A stretch of DNA of 64,000 nucleotides from Cephalotrichum gorgonifer (GCA_900312665.1 ONZQ02000019.1:310001-374000), one strand, 5' to 3'. Counted from the stretch's first letter, positions 43,666 to 56,193 are shown. Notes: generated by a model from the letters alone, not told the origin. Program-made: numbers and translations.

Positions 43666-46600
43666 CTAAGCCTTCTTCTTGCCCTTAAAGTTCCACTTCT
43701 TCACCCTGAACGCCCAGTACGTGAACACGGCAAGGGCAATGTTGAACAGGATATACCCCCACAAGATGCCAAAGTTCCTCCACCTGTCGCTCCAGTAAAT
43801 GTCGCTGGCGGCCATGAACTGGTCGGCGACGGTGAGCGAGCAGTACCGGCAGTCGGAGCGCGCATCGGGGTTCTGCAGGGTGCCGGGAGCCTGGGTCAGG
43901 TAGTCCCTCATGTACTCGCCGCAGTTCATCCCGTCGGGCGGGCTGAAGATGGCGGTCTCGCTCGCGGAGCACTCGACCTTCCTGTCGTGCAGCTCGGTGG
44001 CGACGATGCCGCCGACCCAGTAGGTGAAGGGGCTGACGCGGTACATGAAGATCCAGAAGCCCGGGAGCGCGGACGGAGTCTGCATGACACCACAGAACGT
44101 GAGGCTCATGAGGACGAGGAGGGTGACGAGGCTGGAGGCGGTCTGGGAGTCGGGAAGGGCGGCGATGGTCATCTGGGCGAAGGAGCTGGCGTAGAGCATG
44201 ATCTGGATGCAGAAGAGAAGGACGAGTCCCTGGCGGTCCGGGGACTGGATTCCGGTGACGGGGTAGTAGAAGCACGCCCAGATGAGGATGCCGGTCATGA
44301 TCTGGTACGGGATCTCGACGATGACGTTGGCGATCATGAAGGCTTTCCACGAGTAGGCCTTGCTCGGGCGTTCGCGGACTTCGTAAAGGGATCGCTGTGT
44401 GAGGAAGTGAGGGTGGATCTAGAGGAAACCAAGTTAGCGTCATTGCGAAGATCGAATGCTATGAAATGCGGACTAGCACCGGGGGGGGGGGAATTCGAGA
44501 ACTTACTTGTTGTACCAGCGTGGTGAAGATGGTGACGACCATGAAGACGGAGAAGAGGATGTTCTGCATCCCGGCCAGCGTCGAGTCGGCCTGGAAGAAG
44601 GAGAACCCGATGAAGAGACCCGCGAGAATGCCCAGGAGGAACTTGGAGAAGACGTAGGCCGGCGTGCGCCAGTACTGCTGGAACACGCGCACCGTCACCT
44701 CCTTCAGCTGAGCGCCGAACGGCATGGCGAACTCGGCGTGGCCCCGCTTTCCACCGTCATCCCCCTCTTCGGCGACCCTGCCGGCGGTCTCGGCGTGGAT
44801 CCGCTCCATCTCCTCCGTGACGGCGCGGCTCTCGGCGCTCCCCTTCCACACGGAGTGCCAGTCCTCGCCCTGCGGGTTCGTCCCCGCGTTGACGACCTCG
44901 AGCATGTACTCCGCCGGGTTCTCCTCGCTGCCGCACTTCCTGGCGCCGTTCCCCTCGAAGTAGCCCAACAGCGTCTGGGAGTCCTGCCCGATGTCGCCGA
45001 AGTACACCGTCTTCCCGCCCGCGGCGAGGAAGAGGAGGCGGTCGAACTGCTGGAACAGGACGGCGCTGGGCTGGTGGACGGTGCACAGGACGGCCTGGCC
45101 CGAGTCGGCGAGCTTGCGGAGGAAGGCGCAGATGGCCCACGAGGACTGGCTGTCTAGTCCCGAGGTGGGCTCGTCGAGGAAGAGGAGGAGCTTGGGGCGC
45201 GCGGCAAGCTCGACACCGATGGTGAGGAGCTTGCGCTGCTCGACGTTGAGGCCGGAGCCCGGGACGCCGACGATGGCGTCGGCGAAGTCGCGCATGGCGA
45301 GCATGTCGATCACGGACTCTACGAAGTCGTTCTTCTCGGCCTTGGAGACGGTGGGGGGCTGGCGGAGGTAGGCGGAGAAGCGGAGAGATTCGCGGACTGT
45401 GGAGGTCTCGAGGTGGAGGTCTAGGATTTTAGGTGTCAGTCTTAGTTTCGTTGTCCGTAGCTGTATCAAAGCGGGGTGGGGAGTTATTTCTTTTTGGGTG
45501 GAGGTAGAGAGAAACATACCTTGCTGCTGCACATAACCCGTCTTGCGCTGGAAGCTCGCGTCCAAAGGCTTGCCGTTGACAAACATGTCACCAGTGATGA
45601 CGCCCACGCTCGTCCTCTGCGCCAAGACGTCAAGGAGGGTGGTCTTTCCCGCGCCACTGACTCCCATCAGCGCCGTCAGGGTCCCGGGTTTGACCCAGCC
45701 GGAGACGTGGTTCAGCAGGCGCCGCGTACCTCCCTTGACGGGGACGTCGTAGACTACGTCCCGCCAAGTGAAGATGTCCTTCTGAGGCTCGAGCCCTCCG
45801 ACGTTACCCCCCGGCTCGCCAGAAGCGGCGCTCTTCTCGTTCTCGGCCGTGCGATCCACCACGGCCGCCCTATCCTCAGCACCCTGGGTCAGCCGCGCCG
45901 GGACCATGCCGCGCCTGAAGACCAGGACCTCGGCCTCGCTCCCCGTGGCGGAGTTCAGCTCCGTCGCGACGATGTAGAGGATCATGAAGAAGATGAGGAA
46001 GCCGATCAGGATGCCGAAGTTGCGCCACATGTGCGAGAAGTAGTACCCGTAGTTGGTCTCGATGAAGGCGTCGCCGCTCGTGGCCCGCTCGCCGACCTTG
46101 GACCCGACGGTGGAGCAGATCCAGGCCCTCGGGTCGCCGGTTTGGGGCCCGTAGGCCGGCACGATGTCGGCGGCGGCGCAGTCGAACCTGCGGCCGTGGA
46201 ACTCGTTGGCGATGAGCATCTCGAAGGCGTAGTAGACGGGGTTGATCCACCGGATCCAGCCGAACCAGGGGTGCATCTGCGGCACGTGGATGACGAAGCC
46301 GGTGTAGATGACCAGGGCAAGGACCATTATACCTGCGAGCATCATGGCCTGGGAGACGGTCTTGGTCAGGGCGGCGATGGTGCGGAAGACGGCGGTCATG
46401 ACGAAGGTGGTGACGTAGGTGACGAGGAAATAGAGGAAGAAGCCGCCCGGGGCGAGCCTGAGCCCGGCGAGGAAGTAGAGCACGATGTTGAAGGCGGTGA
46501 TGTTGATGAACTTTATGGGTATGTCTGCCACTATGCCGGACACTGCCTCGGCGAAGGGGTGGTAGAAGGCGTACGAGGCCTGCTTCTCGACGATGGGACG

Positions 46601-48802
46601 CTGGGAGTATAGGGTGTGGATCTCGCTGATGGCCGTGAGGGCGCTGAGGAGCACACCCTGGAAGATGACGGAGCCCTTGGCGAACATTCCCGCCGTGGTG
46701 TTGGGTGTACCGTAGAAGGCGGAGCCGATGATGAGGGCTAGCACGACCTGCATCGCGGCCTGCGTGGCCGTCGCGGAGATGTTGCCCAAGATACGCTGGT
46801 ACGCGCGGCGGGTGGTGAGTTGGACCTGCGTCACGATGTCGATGGTGTAGGGGGACTTGGGCCGCACGTGCTTGGACTGCCGCGCGTTCTTCTGCTGGCG
46901 GAGGCTCGTGATGGCGGCGCCGTGGGCGTCGACGGGGAACTCCTGGCTGTGGTCCTCGAGCTCCTCGCGCAGGAGGCGGTACTCGTCTGATGCCAGCCAT
47001 CGGGCCTCGAACTCGTCCGGGGTGCGAGGGACCTTGTGCTCCATCCCTTCGCGGGCGACGCGCTCCTGGGGGTTGGTGACGGAGGTGAGGAAGTCGCCGG
47101 TGGTCTGGCGAGCGGGGCAGTGCCAGCCCATGCGCTCGAAGTAGGACTTGGCGGCGGAGGCGGGGCCGAAGTAGATCTGGCGGCCCTCGTAGAGGACGAC
47201 GGCCTTATCGAAGAGGTCGTAGATGGACTGGCTGGCCTGGTAGATGGCGACGGCGTTGGCGGTGCCGACGAGGTCGGAGGAGAGGCGGAGGGTCTGGACG
47301 AACTTGAGGGCCGTGGCGGAGTCGAGGCCGCGGGTGCTGGAGAGGTTGGTTTGTCAGTGGATGCTCGATGCTCGGTATGAAATGGGTATATGCTGGGAGG
47401 AGGGCAATGAAGGCTGATATGGGGTGGGAAGGGAGGATGAATAGGGGTTAAAGGGTTATGCCCACCGCACCGCAAACTTACCTGTTGTCCCATGCAGCTA
47501 TGGGAGATCGCGCCAACATCATCTCAGCAATGCTGACTCGCTTCCTCTCGCCGCCGGACACGCCGCGGATGAAGTCGTCGCCGACCTTGGTGTTGTACGT
47601 GTGAGTAAGACCACAGACGGCCATGACGATCTTGGTTATCTCGTTGATGAGATCGCTCCGGGACGTGACGCCTGGCTGGTTCGTCGGGGTGCGAGCGGCG
47701 GCGGCGAATTCGAGCGTCTGGCCGACGGTCAGGTGGGGGAAGTGCTTGTCAACCTAGATCGTGCGTTGGTGCCGAGTTAGTCCAGTGACCTCATTTTATT
47801 ATGCCGCCTCATCTAGTGAGATGACAGGAAGCTGTAGGCCGAGTGGGAATGAAGAATGAAAACGAAGTTGAAAAAGGAGCAAGAACAAAGGGAGGGAAAG
47901 GGGGGGGATCTTACCTCCTGGTTATACACCGCCTCACCCTTAAACTCCTTCATCATCTCCTTCTGAGGAACGCCGTTGTAGTTGATACTAGACTCGTTCG
48001 AGAGCTCCAAACCACTCAGCTCGCCCGTCATGGTCTTCAGCAGCGTACTACATCCGGACCCGGGCCTCCCCAGCACGATCAGCAGCTCCCCGCTCCTCAG
48101 CAGGCCGTCGAACCTCTTCAGGATCGTCTTGGGCTTCCGCTTCCCGAAGCTCAGGTGCTCGCCCAGCCTCAGGGGCGCCATGAGCAACGACCCGACGGTC
48201 TGCTGGAGCCTCATGGCGGCGCCGGACCCGGACACGGTGAGGTCCGAGTACGCGACTCCGGCCTGCTTGAGCTCGATGCCCTCCCCCTCCATCTCGCTGA
48301 TGCGCGCGCGGAGCCATACCCCCAGGTCGAAGGACTTGCTGGACGGGTCGAGCGCAGGGTCAATCCCCGCGTTCGGAAGGGGGGCAGTGGTGTAGGCGGT
48401 GGGGGGGAGGGCCTCGGGGAGGGTGGCGAGGCTCTGGCGGCGGCGGGTGGAGATGGCGCTCGCCAGGCGCTGGAGCTCGAGGCGGTCGTCCTCGTCTATT
48501 ATGCTGACGGAGTTCACGCGGCGGAAGGAGGCGTTCCTGCTGGGGCCGTGGATGCGGTCCGCCTCGGCGTCGTGGTCGCCCTGCCCGTCGCGGTCGTTTG
48601 CGGCGCGGATGGGCGCGTAGGCGCTGGGCCACTCGTCGACGTTGTCATTGTCGTCATCGTGGGCGTCGGAGGGGGTTTGCGGCTCTGATTGCGGCTCTGA
48701 TTGCGGCTGTGGTTGCGATTGCGATTGCAAATGTGAATGTGCTGGCGAGACGGCTTCGAACACCGTGCGCTCAGAGGTGCCGGACGACTCTCGTGTGTGC
48801 AT
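43666..48802 (-). CDS. PDR-type (ABCG full-size) multidrug ABC transporter
   Basis: Five exons on the minus strand: 48802-47915, 47753-47482, 47336-45520, 45420-44507, 44418-43666; 4,644 nt, 1,547 aa. Introns are 161, 145, 99 and 88 nt. The 99-nt one is in frame and stop-free, but splicing restores GYVQQQDLHLETSTVRESL. Order NBD-TMD-NBD-TMD. NBD1: Walker A GRPGSGCST at 245-253, signature VSGGERKRVS, Walker B region IAAWDN and STRGLDSAT. NBD2: Walker A GVSGAGKTT at 945-953, degenerate signature LNVEQRKLLTIGVEL, Walker B LLLFLDEPTSGLDS. The Cys in Walker A 1 and the degenerate signature 2 are normal for fungal PDR pumps. The N-terminus has a Gln/Ser/Pro/Glu repeat (QSQSQPQPQSEPQSEPQ). Exports hydrophobic toxins, azoles or metabolites at the plasma membrane. 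Confidence 0.93.
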
Positions 48803-51300
48803 GTTGGGCAGCCGGTGTTGTTGTTTTGTTGATGTTGAGGTTGTCCGAGATGTTATTTCTCGGAGTAAACCATCAATAACACCCGTTGGCTAGAGAGAGT
48901 GTGTGCGAGGGGTAATTAAACAGAAGAGACAGAAGAGACGAAGAGAAAAAGCAACTTTATTTTAGGTAGGGATATGCTCAGGAACTATATAAACGAGTCA
49001 AGATCATCTTCTCTTAGCTAAAGAAGGGGATGAGTGTACTAGCGTGACGTCAGTCGGAGTCGGGGGAGGAATAAAAGCCCGATGGGAGAGGAACTAGGCT
49101 TCGCGCGGGCATCGCGGGCGCTCCGCAAATTTTCAATTGGCCGGTGGGAGAGAGAAAGGCCGGCTCCGGCTAGCTTCCCTGGGGCTTCTCTCTCTACGAC
49201 ACGGACCACGGACGGATACTCTGTTGCTATGTGGCGCCTGCGCCAGCGCCAGCGCCAGCGCTTCCCTCGTGCCGGAGCCGGGTACCGATGTACACCGACC
49301 GCGCTGGCCGTTAACTAAGTGGGCCGGGCCAGAGTCTATGGTCGCGGGGTCCGTTTACGCTCCGGTGTGCCGAAGTTGTTCCCCCTTCCGGGTACAAAGA
49401 TACAAGCACAACCCCTGTTCGGACTCTCCGAGCTGGCCCCTCGTATGAAGTATGCGGGAGGGTAAAGGGTCCCGGACGCGCGTAATCGGAGATAAGGATA
49501 AAAATAAAATTAAAGATATTATTATTAGTCTTACATTGTTCTTGGCTTGCCAAGGAGTCGGATAACTACATGCTTCTCCAATGCGTGGTATGAAGAATTA
49601 CCCCGACACTCCGGAGCCAAGCTAAAAACCCCGGCGAATAACAACTTCTTCTATTATTTGTTTTTTTTCTTTTCTTTCTTCTTATGCTAGTACTTTCGCG
49701 TGAAGAAAAAAGCAATGATAGACAAATGCACTACTCGACCTAGAGTGCATTGTTCCAGCCCTTTGCATTGCTGTCTCAGCCTGGCATTAAGCTTCGTACT
49801 AATAACTTAAAAAAGCTTGTTTGAATGAAGCAAGGGGGCGGCCGCACCGGCCGCCGCCGAAGGTACGAGTAGAAGTAGCAGCAGCACGGATGACTCCTCG
49901 TACTTCCCACCTGACTTCTAACACATGGGTATTTTAACTACTAACACAAGTACTCGCACTTGTTGCCATCTAACCTGACTCGTGCGAGTGAGTACAACCA
50001 GCGAACAAGTTGCAAGGACACGCCTGAGGTCGAAATCCAACGAATGACAAAAAAGTCGGTGTTGAGCTATTGAATATTGGCAGATCCCATCCTACTTTGG
50101 GACCACATTACCAGGGCCATACAGCGCCATTTGTCACGCATTGCATTATATGCCAAGATATTTTTCATCCGACCTGACAGGTGTGAACTCGTATAACATG
50201 ACCAACATCAGGTTATCAGCAGTTTCGCGCGCCTTGCGACCGTGCTAGTCCACTGTTACTTGGATGCTAGCGTCAAACGAGGAGCGGGGAGGAGAGGGGT
50301 ATTTGAATAGGAATACGTGGATGCAGTTTGGATAAGCGGAGATAGACAGCATTATTCCAGTTCCAATTGTCCTCTACCTCTCTCAGTCTTTAAACGACCC
50401 ACATTTGTCCTATTCGCCTTGAGGAGGAAGCTCCACGCCTCCATGCAGCGAGAATTGCCATTCGGCGCCCACTAGTTATACTAGTATCTAATATATTTAC
50501 GTAAGAAGGTTATATATTTACATGGCCTTTAAGCACAGTTCCCAGCCCTATTTATCTGATATAGTTCGGTACTACTACTCAAGTAGGTCAGTGTGTATGA
50601 GCATCGATATACTAGTAGAGTGTATGCCATATGTATGTATAGACCAACACAAAGCAAAACCTTATTACGGGTCGGGGATATGGTATCGTAACATTGAAGT
50701 ACCGTAGCTTATTAAGTTAGCTGCTCCACATTTATGGTGGACACGCCGGCACTCCTGAAAAGCCCGGTAAGGCAAGGTTCGCCCCTTCTTATTCGCCGAC
50801 GCTGACGCTTGGTTTGGCTTGGCGGGTGCTCGGGTGAGAACAATACACCGACAGACGACGGACAGCAAGACGCAGAGAGCCCGAATCGGTAGCAGGTCTC
50901 AAAAACGTAGGCGCCACTCAGCATAAAATTCGGCTTTAATTTTCGCTAACGAGATTAGGGGCGGTGGTTCGCATGAAATTTGAAAGAAAAAAAAGGGGGA
51001 GGAGTATTAATCCTGGTTACTCTTGACAGTAGAGCTACGAAAGGTCCATAATTGCGGTTCTGGGCATGAGTATTGCACTACTTCTCTATAGATCGGCCTA
51101 GTAGTTACTGTACACTTGGGCACATCTCGCAGTGAAAATAGCTTCCTTAACTTAGATGACTATTACCAGCCTCCGTGGAAACTTGTCGACGTATTCTCTA
51201 GCGACTCGCGGTTGCTAGCAAAATGGCTATAGCCGAGTCCTATGCGCTGGTACTGGTTCCTATTCAAGCATCTGGGCGCGGGGTCGCTGTCCCGTCAGAG
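48803..51300. other. long intergenic region upstream of the ABC transporter
   Basis: About 2.5 kb with no supported gene. It holds the ABC promoter (CRE at 49046-49053, TATATAAA-type tract near 48985), a GCCAGC tandem near 49230-49260, and a GGCGGCCGCACCGGCCGCC-like inverted repeat at about 49836-49860. The rest is AT-rich with stops in all frames. Confidence 0.5.
49046..49053 (+). promoter_or_regulatory. CRE palindrome TGACGTCA
   Basis: Perfect palindrome about 245 bases upstream of the ABC transporter ATG (48802, minus). Candidate site for an ATF/CREB-type bZIP. Role inferred from position. Confidence 0.4.
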
Positions 51301-51676
51301 TCACGGCGCTCTCGAACACTCCCGTGTCCTCCTTTCCGAAATGGGATATTTGGACGGAGTCCATAGATGCGATAGCCATATACATCGTCTTCCGTCCGGT
51401 TTCTTGCGGCTGGGAATGTTGATGCTCCCGTCGAGGCACGCCCACGTCCACGACGGCGCGCGGTATTCCAGGGCTCGCTATCCTAGCTCGCGCCGTGACG
51501 TTACAGGCGATCGTGTCCATCAGCATCTCCGCCCATAGTCCGGCCAGGAGGTACCGATGTGGGCCGGGCGTCAGCTGCTGGAGCCTGGCCGTCATATCGT
51601 TGGCCAGTCCTGATATGGCAACGAGCTGGTCACAAGGCACGACCAGCTTCCGACCAGTTAGACAAGTGCTATACTA
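51301..51676 (-). pseudogene. HET-protein C-terminal remnant with frameshift
   Basis: On the minus strand, one frame reads VPCDQLVAISGLANDM then RYLLAGLWAEML, and the next frame (+1), from about 51468, reads EYRAPSWTWACLDGSINIP. These are consecutive conserved blocks of the segment downstream of the HET domain in HET-6-like proteins (DKLVAISGLA; YLAGLW; YRAPSWSWASxDG). They lie in different frames with only a few codons between them and no splice signals, so a single-base indel is the simplest reading. The upstream side is closed by a TAG at about 51676, and no HET domain is found further upstream. It is a relic of a third HET gene. Confidence 0.65.
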
Positions 51677-54600
51677 GTTATTTCTTTTAGAACCAGCACC
51701 CCCACAAATGTATAGAGACGTCGACATCGCGATCACTTTTTGGCATGTTGAAAATTACGTTTTGAGCCCTTTTACACACCACATCCTTCAGGAGTGGAAC
51801 TAATCGAACTTGATTGAACCTGTAGGAGACTTCGGGCGACAATCTGCAAGGGCACAAAGTTGGAAGCATATATAGGCAGCTGATACGGTCCGCTGCAGCG
51901 GCATTAAGGTTGTGTAACTGCGGCGTTTAGTGATAGCCGATCTAAGGGAGGGTATGGATAGCAGATACAAGGATTCGGTCAGTTCTGCGCTTTTTCCTCA
52001 GCCCGTTTCTTCTAGATCTGGTCTCCAGGTGGGTGATGCACGCGTGCCGAGATTGTTCTATGAACAGCGTGTACTCATATGGGCGTGTTAGGCAGGGCCC
52101 CACGGCTAGGCATGCGCTATTTTCAGGGGGGGGCGAGGCGCATCTTGCGTGACGTGATTCCAGTTTCTTCCTTGTTGGAATACGTCTTACCATTACAGGA
52201 TGGTCGTCTTCATCTTGCTGTTTGCTGAGTATAGGCTTGTCATCGTCATGATCTGGCATAGTTTTCTCGTCAATTGTACCAGCCACCCACTTACCTACCC
52301 AAAGACTATGAACTCACCCTGGTAATGGCAGGGTCTCGTATCGAGTACAGACACTCCCGGTGCGGTACCCCCCACATCCAGTTAAGCAAGCCAATTCCTA
52401 TCATTACAGTAAGCATACTCCTGCCATCACATCCAACAGTCCGCTTTTATCAAGGAGTCCCTGGAGGTGGAAGCTCTCGTAATTCGCTGGGTAGAGGCGA
52501 AGTGGTTGGGCCCAATAGCAGCAGTTTCTGCACTGCGTGGGCGAGGGGAAACTAGTAGACCCGTTTGTATGTATTCCTCGGAGATAGGGCAGAAACGTCT
52601 AATTATACTTCCAGAGGCGAAGCCATGCCCCCCCTTCCCGCCTTTTCTCAGCGTGCTGGGAGTGGGCTGACATAGTTCCCTGACCGAATATCTTCATCTC
52701 CACCGAGAGAGGGTAGTGTCGAGTTTAGTCAAACGAGTACATCACCCATTTGGCATGACGGATCGGGCCACATACACATCGACCTTACTATATGCCAATA
52801 TGAATTGGGCCGAGATCTCATTAGCCTGCATCTTTCTCCTACAGACTAGATTCTGCCAACTCCAGCTTTCCAGGTTTTCCTTTATCCTATCTGGGGCGGG
52901 CCCTGTTTCACCCCATATATTTCCCCTTAAAAGGCCAATGACGTGGATACTCTATTTCTAGAAACATGGTCCCTTTCCCCGTTTTCCCGGAGGAAGAGAT
53001 GTAGTGCGGATCCGGTTTCAACGGGAGCACTCGCGGGCTAGCGTTTGATTCGGAAAGAGAATGTCCGTCACCTAACTAACCAACGGCCCTGGTGAGACGT
53101 GGGGATGCCGATATTGCGGGCGTGTCGGCGGATGACTCCTCCGGGGCCGAGATTGAACAGGTTCCGTAGCCCGGAATAAGTCCAGGATATTGTCTTGCTC
53201 GCCCCTTCTCCGCGCTGCCTCGTACAGTTTCTGCCTACAGTTGTCGGCTTAGAGCTATGCTGAACCGGCGCTCTCTGGCCGTAGATCCTCGGAAGGACAC
53301 TATTTAACCCCATCTATCTGAAGCTGCCGCTGACCCTTTTCTCCACCCAGAGCATAGTCCACGTGTCTCCCAGACAGCTCGATTGACGGAAAAGACGTCA
53401 TCATACTCGAAAGACGTGAAGTTGTAAAACTTGGAAACTGGGAAACTGGGAAGCGCAGAAAGGTGGGAAGATAGAAGAAGGGTGGGCGGGGGGAAGTAAA
53501 GGACGGGCTGGAAAATAGCCATCTATATATACTACCCGCATACAGGCGATGCCGGCGATGCCAAGGAAATCGCCGCGCGGGACGGTTTACCGAAGCAATC
53601 TAATATATTTCCCAATTACTACCCCACTACCCGCCCGTTTGGTCCCTAGGGATACCTACCGTCAGTAACCAACCAGCCCGTGAAAGGATATAGGTGATTT
53701 TCTCAGCGACCCCGGGTTATGGGATTTTAAGGGCGATGAATATAGCTATCCTTCGAGTTATATCTCACGAGACGGACTCTTCCAGAAACGCTCCCTGCAG
53801 GGCCCAGCTACTCTAAGAACGCCACCTAGTTGGTCGTTCTATTCTATTTCGGGGGCCATGGAGACTCGGCTGTTTTAACCGGGATCGACACCGGAAGCCC
53901 TCATAAGCGCAAACCCAAGCCGGTAGATGTCCCACCCCGGGAACCCCACTCTGCACCCCTTCTCCTGACGCACCAAGACCTTGCCTCGTGGGCAAAGGTG
54001 AAAAAGCGCTATGATCGACAGGCGGGCTGTAGTAGATCCTCCCCTACCACGGACACATCACTAACACCACTACACTCCGCTCTTCCCTCCATCCCTCAAG
54101 TGTGCTAAAGGGGTCGGCGTTTCCCCACCGCCCACATCGCCTATTTACCCTTTCTCTGGGCCCATATTGTCCCCTCACACAGCCGCCGTTACTTCGGGCG
54201 AAGGCCTGTAGATCCGGGATAACTGGGCCTTCGGACCCCTCCATCCGGGAGGCGGCCGGCGTTTCCTGTCGGGCCGATGACGTGGTGGTATGGGATATGG
54301 AGAGATAGGAACGAGACAACACGCCTGGCGGGAAGAGATTTCGGCTACTGGAGCTCTCCCCCTCTTGTCGATCATTGCTACGACAGGGGGACCTTTCTTG
54401 CTGGGGAAAGCTTAACTCGACTACAGAGTGAATTATCCGGGGGAGCCGTCGTGGGTTACATTTTTGCTTTGGCCACTATCTATCTGTCTAAACAAGCCCC
54501 CCTCTTTCTCCCCTCCTCTGGAAGGCCGCACGCGCTGGCCTCGATCACTCTATCGGGGACAAGAGGACGTCGGTTGTAAGTCGGCGAGACCGAAGCTTAC

Positions 54601-55224
54601 AGCAGATATGGATGGATACAGAAAGTGAGAGCTGACGAGCACCCCCGATAGTTGCCTAGTTCGGCGATCTGGTGCGGGGGAGGGTAATATCGTCCTCTCC
54701 TCATTCCTCCCCCTTCCTCTGCATGTCAACATTCCCGGGAGGCCTTTTTTAATATCTCCCGCTTCTTTTGAGGATTATCTGAACCGGGGGAGAGGAGGAA
54801 GGTTCCTTGGTCAGTGTTTCATTGCGGAGATTCACTCATTATCTCGATGAAGTGTGTCGATCACGAACTGTTACGGGGGGGGGGAGATACTCTGGAGGAG
54901 GGGACAATGAGGGAAGCCGGGCTTTCTCAGATCTCTGGCACTTCTGGCCGCCCGGCCCGCTCCCGGGTTCAAGTTCACGAGCGGAAAGATTCTAATAACA
55001 GAACGGAAAAAGTACATAAATAGCACCGCCGTCCCCCTTCTCTCTCTCCTATCCCGTCTTCTCTTTCACCATCCCTCAGCCACAGTACTCTCTCTCCGAT
55101 ACATCCCAACGACCACTTCAACTTCAACTCCTACCAGTTTCCTCTCATCGCCTTCCCCCCCTCCGTACTACGACAAAGTTCGATTTTTTTGCAAAACACC
55201 CCAGTTCCCTTTTCATCGCCCAAC
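51677..55224. other. long gene-poor region
   Basis: About 3.5 kb with only short frames on both strands, none with a domain. It includes AT-rich blocks (52700-53100, 53500-53800), a tandem GGCGATGCC near 53547, and a run of Gs near 54875. The final 200 bases are a pyrimidine-rich promoter for the secreted protein gene. Confidence 0.5.
55015..55023 (+). promoter_or_regulatory. TATA-like element
   Basis: CATAAATAG about 200 bases upstream of ATG 55225, followed by a CT-rich tract typical of strongly expressed fungal genes. Sequence match only. Confidence 0.35.
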
Positions 55225-56173
55225 ATGAAGTTCTCGCCCGCCCTCGTCTTCAGCGGCCTCTTCGCGACGGCCCTCGCCAACCCCGTCCCGGCCCCGGCTA
55301 GCCAGCTCGCCAAGAGGACCACCAACTTCAACAGCATCTTTGCTGAGGTTGAAGCCCACACTCAGGCTGCCCGTACGTTATTCCCCCTTCCCCCTTTCAC
55401 CCCCCTTTTCCCCATTCCTATACTCTCCTCCCCTTTCCACCTTGCATGAACTACTCTCCCCCTCTCACCACCTATATACCACCCAAGACCCTCACGACTA
55501 ACCAAAACCAAAACCACCAGTCGCCATCTGCGCCGATGCCAACGTCGACATCAACGTCGACATCGACATCCGCCTGGAGGTAGCCGCCAAGCTAAAGGCC
55601 GACCTCGACGCGTGCGCCGAGCTCCTCGCCAAGGCGGCCGCGGAGATCAAGGCGAGCACCGAGGTCGAGATCGAGGTCGAGAACGACGGGTGCGACGCCG
55701 GGTGCGTGGAGAAGGTGGTTGTGGAGAAGTCGAAGAAGTTCTGCGAGGACGTGGACGTCGTTGTCGAGACGCTTGGGGAGGGTGAGTTACAAGTTTCTCC
55801 TCCTCCTTCCTCTTTTTTTTATCCTTGCCGTTTTCTTCCCTCCTGTTTTTACTTGTTTTGTTCCGCTTTCTCGACCGAATCTTCGTTTTCGGAGGGGCAT
55901 ACGCGAGAACACAGAAGAGACGAAGAGACACGAGGGACTAACACGTTATGATCCAACAGAATGTGTGAAGGAGTACATCAAGCCGGCCTTTGTCTCCTTT
56001 GGCGAATTCACCTCGTGCGTCGACGGCATCTACGCCGGCGTCGGCGCCTCGGTCACCGCCGTCGTCGAGGGCGTGATTGGCGCGAGCCTCAGCGCCGTTC
56101 TGGGGCTGGACCTCAGCCTCGGCCTGGGACTTGGCCTCGGCCTCGGCGGCGGCCTCGGCGGGATCATCGGCAT
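55225..56173 (+). CDS. acidic secreted protein, 3' end lost in assembly gap
   Basis: Exons 55225-55372, 55521-55781 and 55960 to at least 56173 (about 207 aa visible). Introns of 148 and 178 nt are GT-AG. Signal peptide MKFSPALVFSGLFATALANP, then a probable Kex2 site (LAKRTT). The mature part has an alternating acidic/hydrophobic stretch (ANVDINVDIDIRLEVAAKL), a helical Ala-rich segment, two Cys pairs (NDGCDAGC; KFCEDV and EECVKEY), FGEFTSCVDGIYAGVG, and a hydrophobic Gly/Leu tract (GLDLSLGLGLGLGLGGG) running into 20 Ns. I know no function. Processing at KR and the cysteines suggest an extracellular product. The Gly/Leu repeat itself may have caused the assembly break, and the true C-terminus is unknown. 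Confidence 0.75.
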
Positions 56174-56193
56174 NNNNNNNNNNNNNNNNNNNN
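56174..56193. other. assembly gap (20 N)
   Basis: Unknown bases inside the third exon of the secreted protein gene, directly after repetitive Gly/Leu codons. The gap length is probably nominal. Confidence 0.95.

Noticed and set aside
45421..45519. Coding read-through between exons of the ABC transporter
   Set aside because: The segment is in frame but has a GTATGT donor and CCTAG acceptor, and its removal restores the conserved QQQDLHLETST stretch.
45476..46612. 378-codon plus frame opposite the ABC transporter
   Set aside because: Antisense shadow of the ABC exon; its sequence is a low-complexity Gly/Asp/Val pattern from GC-rich codons.
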